NCBI RefSeq assembly: GCF_009928425.1
Contig: NZ_JAABNS010000001.1
Span: forward strand, 806,001 to 870,000
Direction of reading: 5' to 3'
DNA length: 64,000 nucleotides
Origin: Pseudarthrobacter sp. ATCC 49987
Lineage (GTDB): Bacteria; Actinomycetota; Actinomycetes; Actinomycetales; Micrococcaceae
In this document: positions 1 to 8,036 of the stretch, one piece after another
Position numbering within the stretch: position 1 is the first letter of the stretch
How the letters are laid out: each line of letters opens with the position of its first letter
Made by a program: the position numbers and the translations under genes
The notes under the pieces: generated by a model
What the model saw: only the letters and a program-made list of their open reading frames with translations
Database searches by the model: none
Told to the model about the DNA's origin: nothing

Positions 1-5
1 CCGCT

Positions 6-956
6 ATGAAAACTAATCGAAAATTCGAGCACTTTGTTGCCCCGGTCGAGGAAACCCCTCTGCTGGCAACGGATGCCGTCAAAGTCGACGACGCCCCGCT
101 GAGCCTCTGGGCAGACGCCTGGCGCAAGCTCCGCCGTCGGCCGCTCTTCATCATCTCCGCGGTCATGATCGCGCTGATCATCGTGGTGGCGGTGTTCCCC
201 GGGCTCTTCACCCAGGTGGCCCCGGACAACGGCTGCGAGCTGGCGAACTCCAACGGAGCACCCGCTGAAGGCCACCCGCTGGGGTTCACCTTCCAGGGCT
301 GCGACATCTACTCGCGCATCATCCACGGCACCCAGGCATCGCTCATGGTGGGTGTGTTCTCCGTGATCTCCGTGCTGATCATCGGCGTCACCCTCGGCGC
401 CCTGGCCGGCTTCTTCGGCGGCTGGGTTGACACGGTCATCGCCCGGCTCGGCGACATCTTCTTCGCCCTGCCGATCGTCCTCGGCGCCCTGGTCCTCACC
501 CAGCTTCCGCTCATGCGGGAAAACCGCGGTGTCTGGACGGTGGTCCTCGTGCTCGTGGTCCTCGGCTGGCCGCAGATGGCCCGCATTACCCGCGGCGCCG
601 TCATCGAGGTCCGCAACGCCGACTTCGTGACGGCTGCCCGGTCGCTCGGTGTCTCCAGGATCGGATCCCTGGTCAGCCATGTGCTCCCGAACGCCCTGGC
701 GCCCATCATTGTGCTCGCGACCATGGAACTCGGCGTCTTCATCGTCGCCGAAGCCACACTCTCGTTCCTCGGAATCGGCATGCCCGGCTCCGTGATGTCC
801 TGGGGTAACGACATCTCCGCCGCGCAGTCCTCCATCCGCACCAACCCGGCTGTCCTGCTCTACCCGGCAACAGCCCTGTCCATCACCGTGCTGAGCTTCA
901 TCATGCTGGGCGACGCCCTCCGTGATGCGCTCGACCCGAAGAGCCGTCAGCGATGA
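6..956 (+). CDS. Peptide/nickel-type ABC transporter permease (OppC/DppC family)
   Basis: This is an inner-membrane permease of the oligopeptide/dipeptide ABC importer family. The 316-residue protein has a soluble N-terminal stretch, a first membrane helix near residues 46-68, then a periplasmic loop and the usual block of further helices. The EAA-like coupling loop is visible around residues 198-235 (ARSLGVSRIGSLVSHVLPNA). Its stop overlaps the sequence leading to the downstream ATP-binding gene, so the two are one operon. The partner permease (OppB type) and binding protein presumably lie to the left of the window. Substrate cannot be told from this half of the system. Confidence 0.9.
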   Translation: MKTNRKFEHFVAPVEETPLLATDAVKVDDAPLSLWADAWRKLRRRPLFIISAVMIALIIVVAVFPGLFTQVAPDNGCELANSNGAPAEGHPLGFTFQGCDIYSRIIHGTQASLMVGVFSVISVLIIGVTLGALAGFFGGWVDTVIARLGDIFFALPIVLGALVLTQLPLMRENRGVWTVVLVLVVLGWPQMARITRGAVIEVRNADFVTAARSLGVSRIGSLVSHVLPNALAPIIVLATMELGVFIVAEATLSFLGIGMPGSVMSWGNDISAAQSSIRTNPAVLLYPATALSITVLSFIMLGDALRDALDPKSRQR

Positions 957-967
957 AGGAGGCAACC

Positions 968-2686
968 ATGACAACTTCCGACGTCACGATTCATGAGGCC
1001 GGAACCACGGCCGACCGGCCGCTGCTGGAAATCCGCGATCTCGCGATCTCGTTCAAGACCGGCAGCGGCGAGGTCCAGGCCGTGCGCAACGCACACCTGA
1101 CCATCATGCCCGGCGAGACCGTCGCCATTGTGGGCGAGTCCGGATCCGGCAAGTCAACGACGGCGCTGGCCGCCATTGGCCTGCTGCCCGGCAACGGCCG
1201 CATCGCCGGCGGGCAGATCCTGCTCGACGGCGAGGACATCTCGCACGCATCCGAGAAGCGCATGATCGAACTGCGCGGCAACACGATCGGCATGGTCCCG
1301 CAGGACCCGATGTCCAACCTGAACCCGGTCTGGAAGATCGGCGACCAGGTCAAGGAGACGCTGAAGGCCAACGGCCGCCCCAGCGGGCCCGACGACGTCG
1401 CGAAGGTCCTGGCGCAGGCCGGCCTGCCCGACGCCGCCCGTCGGGCGAAGCAGTACCCGCACGAGTTCTCCGGCGGCATGCGCCAGCGCGCGCTGATCGC
1501 CATCGGCCTGTCCTGCCAGCCGCGCCTGCTCATCGCCGATGAGCCGACGTCGGCCCTGGACGTCACCGTGCAGCGCCAGATCCTGGACCACCTCGAAAAG
1601 ATGACCTCGGAGCTGGGCACGTCCGTGCTGCTCATCACCCACGACCTCGGCCTCGCAGCGGAGCGGGCCGACAAGGTCGTGGTCATGTACCGCGGCAACG
1701 TCGTCGAGGCGGGTCCGTCCCTGGAGCTGCTGCAGAACCCGCAGCACCCCTACACCCAGCGGCTGGTGGCCTCGGCGCCGTCGCTGGCGTCACGGCGCAT
1801 CCAGGTGGCCAAGGAGCTCGGCGTCACGACGAACGAGCTGCTGGCCCCCGCGGAGGCTGCAGTGGCTGCCCCGACGCAGACGGACGACGTGCTGCAGATC
1901 CAGAACCTGAGCAAGGTCTTCAAGCTGCGCTCCGGGTTCGGCAAGTCGGCCGACTTCACCGCCGTCGACGACGTCTCCTTCAGCGTCAAGCGCGGAACGA
2001 CGACGGCGATCGTGGGCGAGTCGGGATCCGGCAAGTCCACCGTCGCGCAGATGGTGCTGAACCTGCTGGAGCCGACCTCCGGAAAGATCGTCTTCGACGG
2101 CGTGGACACCTCCGCGCTGAACACCAAGGAGATCTTCGCGTTCCGCCGCCGGGTGCAGCCCATCTTCCAGGACCCCTATGGTTCCCTGGACCCGATGTAC
2201 AACATCTACCGGACCATCGAGGAGCCGCTCCGCGTCCACAAGATCGGGGACAAGGCCAGCCGCGAAAAGAAGGTCCGCGAGCTGCTGGACCAGGTGTCAC
2301 TGCCGCAGTCCACCATGCAGCGGTACCCGAACGAGCTCTCGGGCGGACAGCGCCAGCGCGTCGCGATCGCCCGTGCCCTGGCCCTGGATCCCGAAGTGAT
2401 CATCTGCGACGAGGCCGTGTCCGCCCTGGACGTCCTGGTGCAGGCGCAGGTGCTGAACCTGCTCGCCGAACTGCAGTCCCGGCTGGGCCTGACCTACCTG
2501 TTCATCACCCACGACCTCGCGGTGGTGCGGCAGATCGCCGACCACGTGTGCGTGATGGAGAAGGGCAAGCTGGTGGAAACCGGCTCGACCGACGACGTTT
2601 TCGACGCGCCGCAACGGGACTACACCAAGGCGCTGCTCAACGCCATCCCGGGTGCGCGCCTGATGCTGCCGCCGGAAGTTGCCTGA
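968..2686 (+). CDS. ABC transporter ATP-binding protein with two fused nucleotide-binding domains (DppD-DppF type)
   Basis: This cytoplasmic ATPase powers the peptide importer encoded just upstream. Two complete ABC domains are joined in one 572-residue chain. The first has Walker A GESGSGKST near residues 56-64, signature FSGGMRQR and Walker [13 protein letters not shown]. The second has the same Walker A, signature LSGGQRQR and IICDEAVSALD. Each is followed by the oligopeptide-type C-terminal motif (YT-rich segment). I chose ATG 968 over an in-frame ATG at 953 because AAGGAGG at 956-962 sits five bases before it. The permease stop at 954-956 lies immediately before that ribosome site, so translation is probably coupled. 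Confidence 0.92.
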   Translation: MTTSDVTIHEAGTTADRPLLEIRDLAISFKTGSGEVQAVRNAHLTIMPGETVAIVGESGSGKSTTALAAIGLLPGNGRIAGGQILLDGEDISHASEKRMIELRGNTIGMVPQDPMSNLNPVWKIGDQVKETLKANGRPSGPDDVAKVLAQAGLPDAARRAKQYPHEFSGGMRQRALIAIGLSCQPRLLIADEPTSALDVTVQRQILDHLEKMTSELGTSVLLITHDLGLAAERADKVVVMYRGNVVEAGPSLELLQNPQHPYTQRLVASAPSLASRRIQVAKELGVTTNELLAPAEAAVAAPTQTDDVLQIQNLSKVFKLRSGFGKSADFTAVDDVSFSVKRGTTTAIVGESGSGKSTVAQMVLNLLEPTSGKIVFDGVDTSALNTKEIFAFRRRVQPIFQDPYGSLDPMYNIYRTIEEPLRVHKIGDKASREKKVRELLDQVSLPQSTMQRYPNELSGGQRQRVAIARALALDPEVIICDEAVSALDVLVQAQVLNLLAELQSRLGLTYLFITHDLAVVRQIADHVCVMEKGKLVETGSTDDVFDAPQRDYTKALLNAIPGARLMLPPEVA

Positions 2687-2711
2687 GCTTGGCTGACGTG
2701 AGCTGAACGCG

Positions 2712-2750
2712 CAGGAGCCGGTGTCCGCCCTCGGGGGACACCGGCTCCTG
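2712..2750 (+). terminator. Strong hairpin after the peptide ABC operon
   Basis: A perfect 15-bp stem (CAGGAGCCGGTGTCC and its complement) closes a 9-base loop just after the ATP-binding gene. There is no clear T-run, which is common for terminators in this GC-rich group. It lies between convergent genes and may act for both. Confidence 0.75.
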
Positions 2751-2774
2751 TCGCTTAAGAAACGTCCGCCGCTT

Positions 2775-3659
2775 TCAGCGGTCTGCCGGCGCCGCCGGTT
2801 CGGACTCTGCTGTCCGGGACTCCGCTGTCCGCAGGCCGAGCCCGTCGAGCCGCTGCGCCAGCAGAATGGCCAGCGCGGCGTGGCCCCCGGGGGCCATGTG
2901 GACGCCGTCGGCCATGGAGTCGGTGAGGTTGTAGCGCGTCAGCCAGTCTCCAACGCTGACAAAGGGAACCGACTGCCGGGCCGCCACCGCGCCCAGCAGC
3001 GTGTCGACCTCGGTGCGGCGGCCCCCGCCATCCGCAGCCCCGCGGGCGAGTGTTCCGACCATGGCCAGCCGCGCATCGGGGTAGCGCTGCCGGATGCTGG
3101 CGATCAGCCGCTCCGCATTGGCTGAAATCTGCTCATCGGTCGCGCCGCGGGAGGCGTCGTTGCCGCCGCCCTCAATCACGACGAGGGGCGGCGATCCGGA
3201 GGGGAGCAGCCAGTCGCCGCGCTGCAGGGCGTCTATATAGTTGCCGGTCGTGCCGTTGGAGGAGACAAAGCCGGTGCCGCCGCGGCCGCAGAAGTGCACC
3301 TGGTAGCCCAGGCTCGCCAGCGCCGTCCGGGGCCAGGAAGACGCGGGCTCGGACTGGGAATCGCCGATCAGAACGGCCGTCCTGGCGATGTCCGCCACCA
3401 CCACCTCGTTGCGGCCATTGGCAGGATTTCGGTAGACCGTGCCCGCCGGCATGCTGCCCGGGGCGGTGGACGGGGGAAGCTTCCCGGTGACGTTGGAGCC
3501 GGCAGCCATCGGCGCGCCGGGTGCAGGAACGGCCTGGCCGTAGATGCCGGCTGTCGGGTCGGCGGTACGGGCGGGGGGAGTCTGTCCGCAGCCGCCAACA
3601 AGGATGCCAATGGCGATCATCGGAGCGACCAAGCGGGACAGAGCCGGGGCGTTGCGCAT
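2775..3659 (-). CDS. Secreted SGNH/GDSL-family hydrolase, predicted lipoprotein
   Basis: This is an exported esterase/acyl-hydrolase-like protein of the SGNH fold; its substrate is unknown. The start at 3659 gives a lipoprotein signal peptide ending in a lipobox (LVGGC) and has GGAG about six bases upstream; a longer frame reaching 3704 would spoil the signal. SGNH blocks are visible in order: GDSQ with the nucleophile serine, a glycine block (GRGGTGF), GGND and the C-terminal DGVHMAPGGH carrying the Asp-His pair. The mature part is about 270 residues, normal for single-domain family members. It is transcribed towards the ABC operon and divergently from typA. Confidence 0.82.
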   Translation of the reverse strand: MRNAPALSRLVAPMIAIGILVGGCGQTPPARTADPTAGIYGQAVPAPGAPMAAGSNVTGKLPPSTAPGSMPAGTVYRNPANGRNEVVVADIARTAVLIGDSQSEPASSWPRTALASLGYQVHFCGRGGTGFVSSNGTTGNYIDALQRGDWLLPSGSPPLVVIEGGGNDASRGATDEQISANAERLIASIRQRYPDARLAMVGTLARGAADGGGRRTEVDTLLGAVAARQSVPFVSVGDWLTRYNLTDSMADGVHMAPGGHAALAILLAQRLDGLGLRTAESRTAESEPAAPADR

Positions 3660-3927
3660 TAATGTCTCCGAGCTGGCGTTGCTGTCCCAGCAATGATGGG
3701 GCATGGAAGCCGGAAAATCCAGTGACTTTACTCACACCCGCGGCGCCATTCTCCCGTCCTGACTGCCCCGCCTGACCTGCGGGAATGACGGATTTTAGGC
3801 CAATAAATGCACAAGCGTTTAGAATGGATGAAGGTGCCCTGTGCCAAAGGGGCGTATCCGTCGTGCGTTCCGGTTGGAAATGTCGCGATACAACAGCTGA
3901 CTTCACCACTGAATCGAGCAATAACGC

Positions 3928-5856
3928 ATGTCTGAAACCACCACCAACACCGCGGTAGCCACTGCATCGCGCAGTGACCTGCGCAACGTCGCGATCGTGG
4001 CCCACGTTGACCACGGCAAGACCACTCTGGTCGACGCCATGCTCAAGCAGACCAACTCCTTTGCCGCGCACAACCACCTTGAGGACCGGGTCATGGACTC
4101 CGGTGACCTCGAGCGCGAAAAGGGCATCACCATCCTGGCCAAGAACACCACCGTGGCCTACAACGGACCGTCCTCCAAGGGCGAGACCATCACCATCAAC
4201 GTCATTGACACCCCCGGCCACGCCGACTTCGGTGGCGAGGTCGAGCGCGGCCTGTCGATGGTCGACGGCGTCGTCCTCCTCGTTGACGCCTCTGAGGGCC
4301 CGCTGCCCCAGACCCGCTTCGTCCTCCGTAAGGCCCTCGCCGCCCACCTGCCGGTGATCCTCCTGGTCAACAAGACCGACCGTCCTGACGCCCGGATCGA
4401 AGAAGTTGTCCACGAGTCCATGGACCTGCTCCTGGGCCTGGCCTCCGACCTCGCCGACGAAGTTCCGGACCTGGACCTGGACAAGATCCTCAACGTCCCG
4501 GTCGTCTACGCCGCCGCCAAGGTCGGCCGCGCGTCCCTCGACCAGCCCGCCGACGGTTCGGCTCCCGACAACGAGGACCTCGAGCCGCTCTTCAAGGCCA
4601 TCATCGAGCACATCCCCGCGCCGACCTACAACCCCAACGGTGTCCTCCAGGCGCACGTCACCAACCTGGATGCCTCGCCGTTCCTCGGCCGCCTCGCACT
4701 GCTGCGTATCTACAACGGCACCCTGCGCAAGGGCCAGACCGTTGCGTGGGCACGCGCCAACGGCGAACTGAAGAACGTCAAGATCACCGAACTGCTGGCC
4801 ACCAAGGCACTGGACCGCGTCCCGACCGAGTCCGCAGGCCCCGGCGAGATCGTCGCCGTCGCCGGTATTGAGGAAATCACCATCGGTGAGACCCTGACCG
4901 ACGTCGACAACCCGCAGCCGCTGCCGCTGATCACCGTCGACGATCCGGCCATCTCCATGACCATCGGTATCAACACCTCGCCGCTGGCCGGCCGGGTCAA
5001 GGGTGCCAAGGTCACGGCCCGCCAGGTCAAGGACCGCCTCGACAAGGAACTGATCGGTAACGTCTCCATCAAGGTGCTCCCGACCGAGCGCCCGGATGCG
5101 TGGGAAGTCCAGGGACGTGGCGAGCTCGCGCTGGCCATCCTGGTCGAGCAGATGCGCCGTGAAGGCTTCGAGCTGACCGTCGGCAAGCCGCAGGTTGTCA
5201 CCAAGCTCGTCGACGGCAAGGTCCACGAGCCGATGGAGCACATGACCATCGACGTGCCGGAAGAGTACCTCGGCGCCGTTACGCAGCTCATGGCCGCCCG
5301 CAAGGGCCGCATGACCAACATGGCCAACCACGGCACCGGCTGGTGCCGCATGGAGTTCATCGTCCCGGCCCGTGGCCTGATCGGGTTCCGCACCAAGTTC
5401 CTCACGGACACCCGCGGCGCCGGCATCGCAGCTTCCATCTCCGAGGGCTACGAGCCGTGGGCCGGCCCCATCGAATACCGCACCAACGGTTCGATGATCG
5501 CCGACCGCGCCGGTGTTGTGACGCCGTTCGCCATGATCAACCTGCAGGAACGCGGTTCCTTCTTCGTCCGGCCCACCTCCGAGGTCTACGAGGGCCAGAT
5601 CGTCGGCGAGAACTCCCGCGCCGATGACATGGACGTCAACATCACCAAGGAAAAGAAGCTCACCAACATGCGTGCCGCTTCCTCCGACACCTTCGAGAAC
5701 CTGACGCCCCCGCGCGACCTGACCCTCGAAGAGTCGCTCGAATTCGCCCGCGAAGACGAGTGCGTCGAGGTCACCCCGGAATCCATCCGCATCCGGAAGC
5801 TCATCCTGGACGTCAACCAGCGCGCCAAGTCCAACCGGGCCCGCGCGAAGGTCTAG
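3928..5856 (+). CDS. typA: Translational GTPase TypA/BipA
   Basis: TypA is a ribosome-associated GTPase related to EF-G that helps ribosome assembly and stress adaptation. The 642-residue protein has all G motifs: AHVDHGKT (residues 25-32), the switch-I region EKGITI, DTPGH (from about 95) and NKTD (about 148-151). Domain II, two EF-G-like domains and the TypA-specific C-terminal region (GLIGFRTKFL) follow. Length matches the family. The 268 bases before the start hold a possible TAGAAT -10 element at 3820-3825, without a convincing -35 box. Confidence 0.97.
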   Translation: MSETTTNTAVATASRSDLRNVAIVAHVDHGKTTLVDAMLKQTNSFAAHNHLEDRVMDSGDLEREKGITILAKNTTVAYNGPSSKGETITINVIDTPGHADFGGEVERGLSMVDGVVLLVDASEGPLPQTRFVLRKALAAHLPVILLVNKTDRPDARIEEVVHESMDLLLGLASDLADEVPDLDLDKILNVPVVYAAAKVGRASLDQPADGSAPDNEDLEPLFKAIIEHIPAPTYNPNGVLQAHVTNLDASPFLGRLALLRIYNGTLRKGQTVAWARANGELKNVKITELLATKALDRVPTESAGPGEIVAVAGIEEITIGETLTDVDNPQPLPLITVDDPAISMTIGINTSPLAGRVKGAKVTARQVKDRLDKELIGNVSIKVLPTERPDAWEVQGRGELALAILVEQMRREGFELTVGKPQVVTKLVDGKVHEPMEHMTIDVPEEYLGAVTQLMAARKGRMTNMANHGTGWCRMEFIVPARGLIGFRTKFLTDTRGAGIAASISEGYEPWAGPIEYRTNGSMIADRAGVVTPFAMINLQERGSFFVRPTSEVYEGQIVGENSRADDMDVNITKEKKLTNMRAASSDTFENLTPPRDLTLEESLEFAREDECVEVTPESIRIRKLILDVNQRAKSNRARAKV

Positions 5857-5890
5857 TTCCAGCGTTCTGCGCTGAAACAACGGATCATTT

Positions 5891-6268
5891 GTGAACAAGA
5901 GAGCTGCCGGTATGGCAGGCGGTATAGCCGCCGCCGTGCCGGCAGCTCTTTTTGTTGCCCTCGCGGGTACCGCCCTGCACGGGCAGGACAGCCTGGTCGC
6001 CGGAGTCGGGGTGCCGTGGGGTGCCGCCGCCGCCCTGGTGCTGCTGGGCGCCGTCGAACTGTGGCTCGGCGCCACGTTCCGTTCCGTGCTTCCGACGGCG
6101 GCCTGCGGCGTCGTCTGCTATGCGCTGGCCGGCTGGTGGTCCACCCTGGAGAACGGCAGGCGCCTGATCATCGGTGACCTGGCCGGCAATCTCTGGATCT
6201 ACGGCATCGCGGTGGTCACCATCGGCATGCTGGCCTGGTGCCGGCGCTACCGGCCGGCCCAGGCCTAG
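5891..6268 (+). CDS. Small integral membrane protein, unknown function
   Basis: This 125-residue hydrophobic protein starts with GTG and has about four predicted membrane helices (near residues 10-28, 40-58, 65-83 and 98-115). It follows typA at 34 bases and could be co-transcribed with it. Membrane proteins of this kind are frequently found after typA in Arthrobacter relatives, but I know no function. Its stop lies about 30 bases before the left palindrome array begins. Confidence 0.7.
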   Translation: MNKRAAGMAGGIAAAVPAALFVALAGTALHGQDSLVAGVGVPWGAAAALVLLGAVELWLGATFRSVLPTAACGVVCYALAGWWSTLENGRRLIIGDLAGNLWIYGIAVVTIGMLAWCRRYRPAQA

Positions 6269-6274
6269 GCGCAG

Positions 6275-6549
6275 GTTCTTCGCGCTCCCCGCCCCGCGGG
6301 ACATGCCCATTCTTCGTCCCCGCCCTCCGCAGGGGACATGCTCATTCTTCGAGGCCGCGGGTGGGCATAGCGGCACTATGTCCCTCCGCTGCCCACTCCG
6401 GGGGACATGCGCAGTTCCTGATCTCGGGACCTGCCCGGTCCTGACCGCGGAATATGTCCCCGGCCGGCCCGCAACGAGGGGCATGCCCTTTTGCACATAG
6501 CGGTACACGGCCCTGTTTGGACTGCGTCTTCCGGAGCCACGATGTCCAC
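6275..6549. repeat. Left array of degenerate palindromic repeats (core GGACATGYCC)
   Basis: About nine units of a 10-bp near-palindrome lie between the membrane protein and the nuclease gene. Cores that I can place are GGACATGCCC 6299-6308, GGACATGCTC 6334-6343, a long form GGGCATAG-N5-CTATGTCCC at 6363-6384, GGACATGCGC 6403-6412, GGACCTGCCC 6427-6436, AATATGTCCC 6451-6460, GGGCATGCCC about 6479-6488, a degenerate long form 6493-6513, and GATGTCCACATGG 6541-6553 touching the start codon. Spacers are partly related: CATTCTTCG follows the first two cores. Starts are usually 24-39 bases apart. The spacers are similar rather than unique, so this is not a CRISPR array. Confidence 0.85.
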
Positions 6550-7359
6550 ATGGTCAAAATCACCGACGTTCTTTCAAACTACGACGGCGTCGCGCGCGCC
6601 AAACACCTCGCTGCCGCCGGCGTATCGGACTTCCAGCTGAAGTCGGCCCTGGCCTCGGGCGCTGTCTCCCGGGTGGCCCGCGGCGTCTACGCTGTCGCCG
6701 ACGCCGACGCCGGGCTCATCGCCATCCGGTCGCTGCCGGCGGAGCCCGCGTGTGCCACAGCGGCCCACTTCCAGGGTCTCTGGGTTCTTGAGCCGCCTGC
6801 ACAACCTCACATTGCGGTCACCCACAGCCGTACCTACCGAGGATTCGTCTGCCACCGATCCGCTGCGCCGCCCACCCTGCTGGACACAGTCGTACAGAGC
6901 CTGCGATGCCTGCCGGATCTGGATGGCCTGGTGATTGCCGAGTCCGCCGTCGCTCTCAAAGGCCTGCCGCTCCCCTTGCTGCGGCAGCGGCTGGCTGGCC
7001 GCAATGATGCGAGGGAACGCAGGCTGGTGGCCAGGATCGTTCCGCAATCGCAGTCAATCATCGAGTGCATGGCCCGGTACTGGTTGCGGAGGGCCGGCTT
7101 CCACGTGGAGTCCCAGGTCAACATCCCCGGAATGGGCCACATTGATCTCATGGTCGACGGCAGGCTCGGCATTGAGACGGACGGGGCGGGCTTCCATATG
7201 GACCGGACAAGCTTCGAGGAGGACAGGCGCCGGTGGAACGTGACAACCAGGCGCGGCATCCCGGTCCTTGTCGTCAGCTATTCGTTACTTCTGAACCGGC
7301 CCGATGAGTTCATTGTCATGGTCCGAGAGGCCCTCAGGAGGCTCTCCCTTGCCGCCTAG
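6550..7359 (+). CDS. AbiEi-type winged-helix / DUF559 (Vsr-like PD-(D/E)XK) nuclease-fold protein
   Basis: The 269-residue protein joins two parts. Residues 1-50 resemble the N-terminal winged helix of AbiEi type IV antitoxins (GVARAKHLAAAGVS...RVARGVYAV). The C-terminal third is a DUF559 domain, related to Vsr and restriction-type nucleases. Likely active-site residues are intact: E172, D199 (GHIDLMVDG), E209 and D211 (IETDG), H216 and the DRRR segment near 225. I use ATG 6550; an open frame reaches 6454 but runs through the repeat array and gives unrelated residues. No AbiEii toxin gene adjoins it. It is flanked on both sides by palindrome arrays, which suggests that one or both domains recognise those repeats. 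Nuclease activity is inferred from the fold only. Confidence 0.82.
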   Translation: MVKITDVLSNYDGVARAKHLAAAGVSDFQLKSALASGAVSRVARGVYAVADADAGLIAIRSLPAEPACATAAHFQGLWVLEPPAQPHIAVTHSRTYRGFVCHRSAAPPTLLDTVVQSLRCLPDLDGLVIAESAVALKGLPLPLLRQRLAGRNDARERRLVARIVPQSQSIIECMARYWLRRAGFHVESQVNIPGMGHIDLMVDGRLGIETDGAGFHMDRTSFEEDRRRWNVTTRRGIPVLVVSYSLLLNRPDEFIVMVREALRRLSLAA

Positions 7360-7640
7360 GACTGGACATGTCCTTTCGGAACCAGCGTTCCTTCTCCCGG
7401 GCATGTGCGGCTTTCGCCGCCCCCCGCTGGACATGCCCAGTGTTCGCCGGCGGGGGCGTCAGGGACATGTCCAACGCAGGCGGCCGGGCTGGGGAGAGCA
7501 TGTCCACTTTTCGCCGACGGGACCGCTGGGCATGTCCACCAGTCACGGCCGGGATTGGACATAGAGGCTATATGTCCATTGGTCACGGCTAGGGGAGGGC
7601 ATGTCCCGTGGGCGCGGCTAGGGGAGGGCGTGTCCAGTGG
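7360..7640. repeat. Right array of degenerate palindromic repeats (core GGACATGTCC)
   Basis: Nine units start five bases after the nuclease stop. Cores are GGACATGTCC 7364-7373, GGGCATGTGC 7399-7408, GGACATGCCC 7429-7438, GGACATGTCC 7463-7472, GAGCATGTCC 7496-7505, GGGCATGTCC 7528-7537, a long form with arms GGACATA 7557-7563 and TATGTCC 7571-7577, GGGCATGTCC 7598-7607 and GGGCGTGTCC 7626-7635. Successive cores are 28-41 bases apart, mostly near 32. Spacers resemble each other (TTTTCGCCG after several cores; GTCACGG or GCGCGG, then CTAGGGGAGGG, after the last ones), so the arrays look like decayed tandem repeats in which the palindrome is best kept. The last unit lies inside the 3' end of the next gene. 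Confidence 0.87.
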
Positions 7641-7869
7641 GACCGCGGCGGGGCGGGGGCGGCGGGACCTGCTTGGCGGCGACCACCAGCGGCAGCGGGA
7701 TCACGACGTCGGAACGGCGGGTGCGGATGGTGCAGGTGTCCGCGGTGCGCGCCACAAGCTCACCCAGGGCGTCCGTGAGGCCGCCCTCAATCCGGTATCT
7801 GACCACCACCCGGGTTCCAGGCGCGGCGGCAGCCAGGAACTCTTGGGGCGAAGGCTTCGATGAACTCAC
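7618..7869 (-). CDS. Small SH3-like protein related to the N-terminal domain of Rv0428c-type acetyltransferases
   Basis: The 83-residue product (TRVVVRYRIEGGLTDALGEL...IRTRRSDVVIPLPLVVAAKQVPPPP) resembles the small beta-rich domain found at the N-terminus of Rv0428c-like GNAT proteins in actinobacteria. Here it stands alone with no acetyltransferase domain. It is divergent from the ferredoxin gene. Its last codons run into the right palindrome array (final unit at 7626-7635), so the natural C-terminus may have been replaced or shortened. Assignment is from sequence recall; the function is unknown. Confidence 0.6.
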   Translation of the reverse strand: MSSSKPSPQEFLAAAAPGTRVVVRYRIEGGLTDALGELVARTADTCTIRTRRSDVVIPLPLVVAAKQVPPPPPRRGPTGHALP

Positions 7870-8036
7870 CAGTTCATCCTAGGTCCGGGAGACCCAACAG
7901 TTCCGCCCCGTGTGACGCCCGGCTAGGTTCGCGGGAATAGGCTGGGAGATAATAGGCTCAGAAGTCAGCAGCCCGGCGCTCAGGCCGGGAGCAGTTATCC
8001 GGCCTTCGCCGGAACCAACGTGGAGAGGCCAGGGAC

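Noticed and set aside
3172..6075. 967-codon open frame on the minus strand across typA
   Set aside because: It lies opposite typA and the SGNH gene; its residues resemble no family and reflect the high third-position GC of typA.
7334..7592. Short open frames on both strands across the right array
   Set aside because: They arise from the repeated GGACATGTCC units in both directions, have no ribosome sites and show only repeat-derived residues such as GHVQ and DMS.
6275..7640. The palindrome arrays as CRISPR
   Set aside because: Repeats are only about 10 bp, degenerate and palindromic, spacers are related to each other rather than unique, and no cas gene is present.
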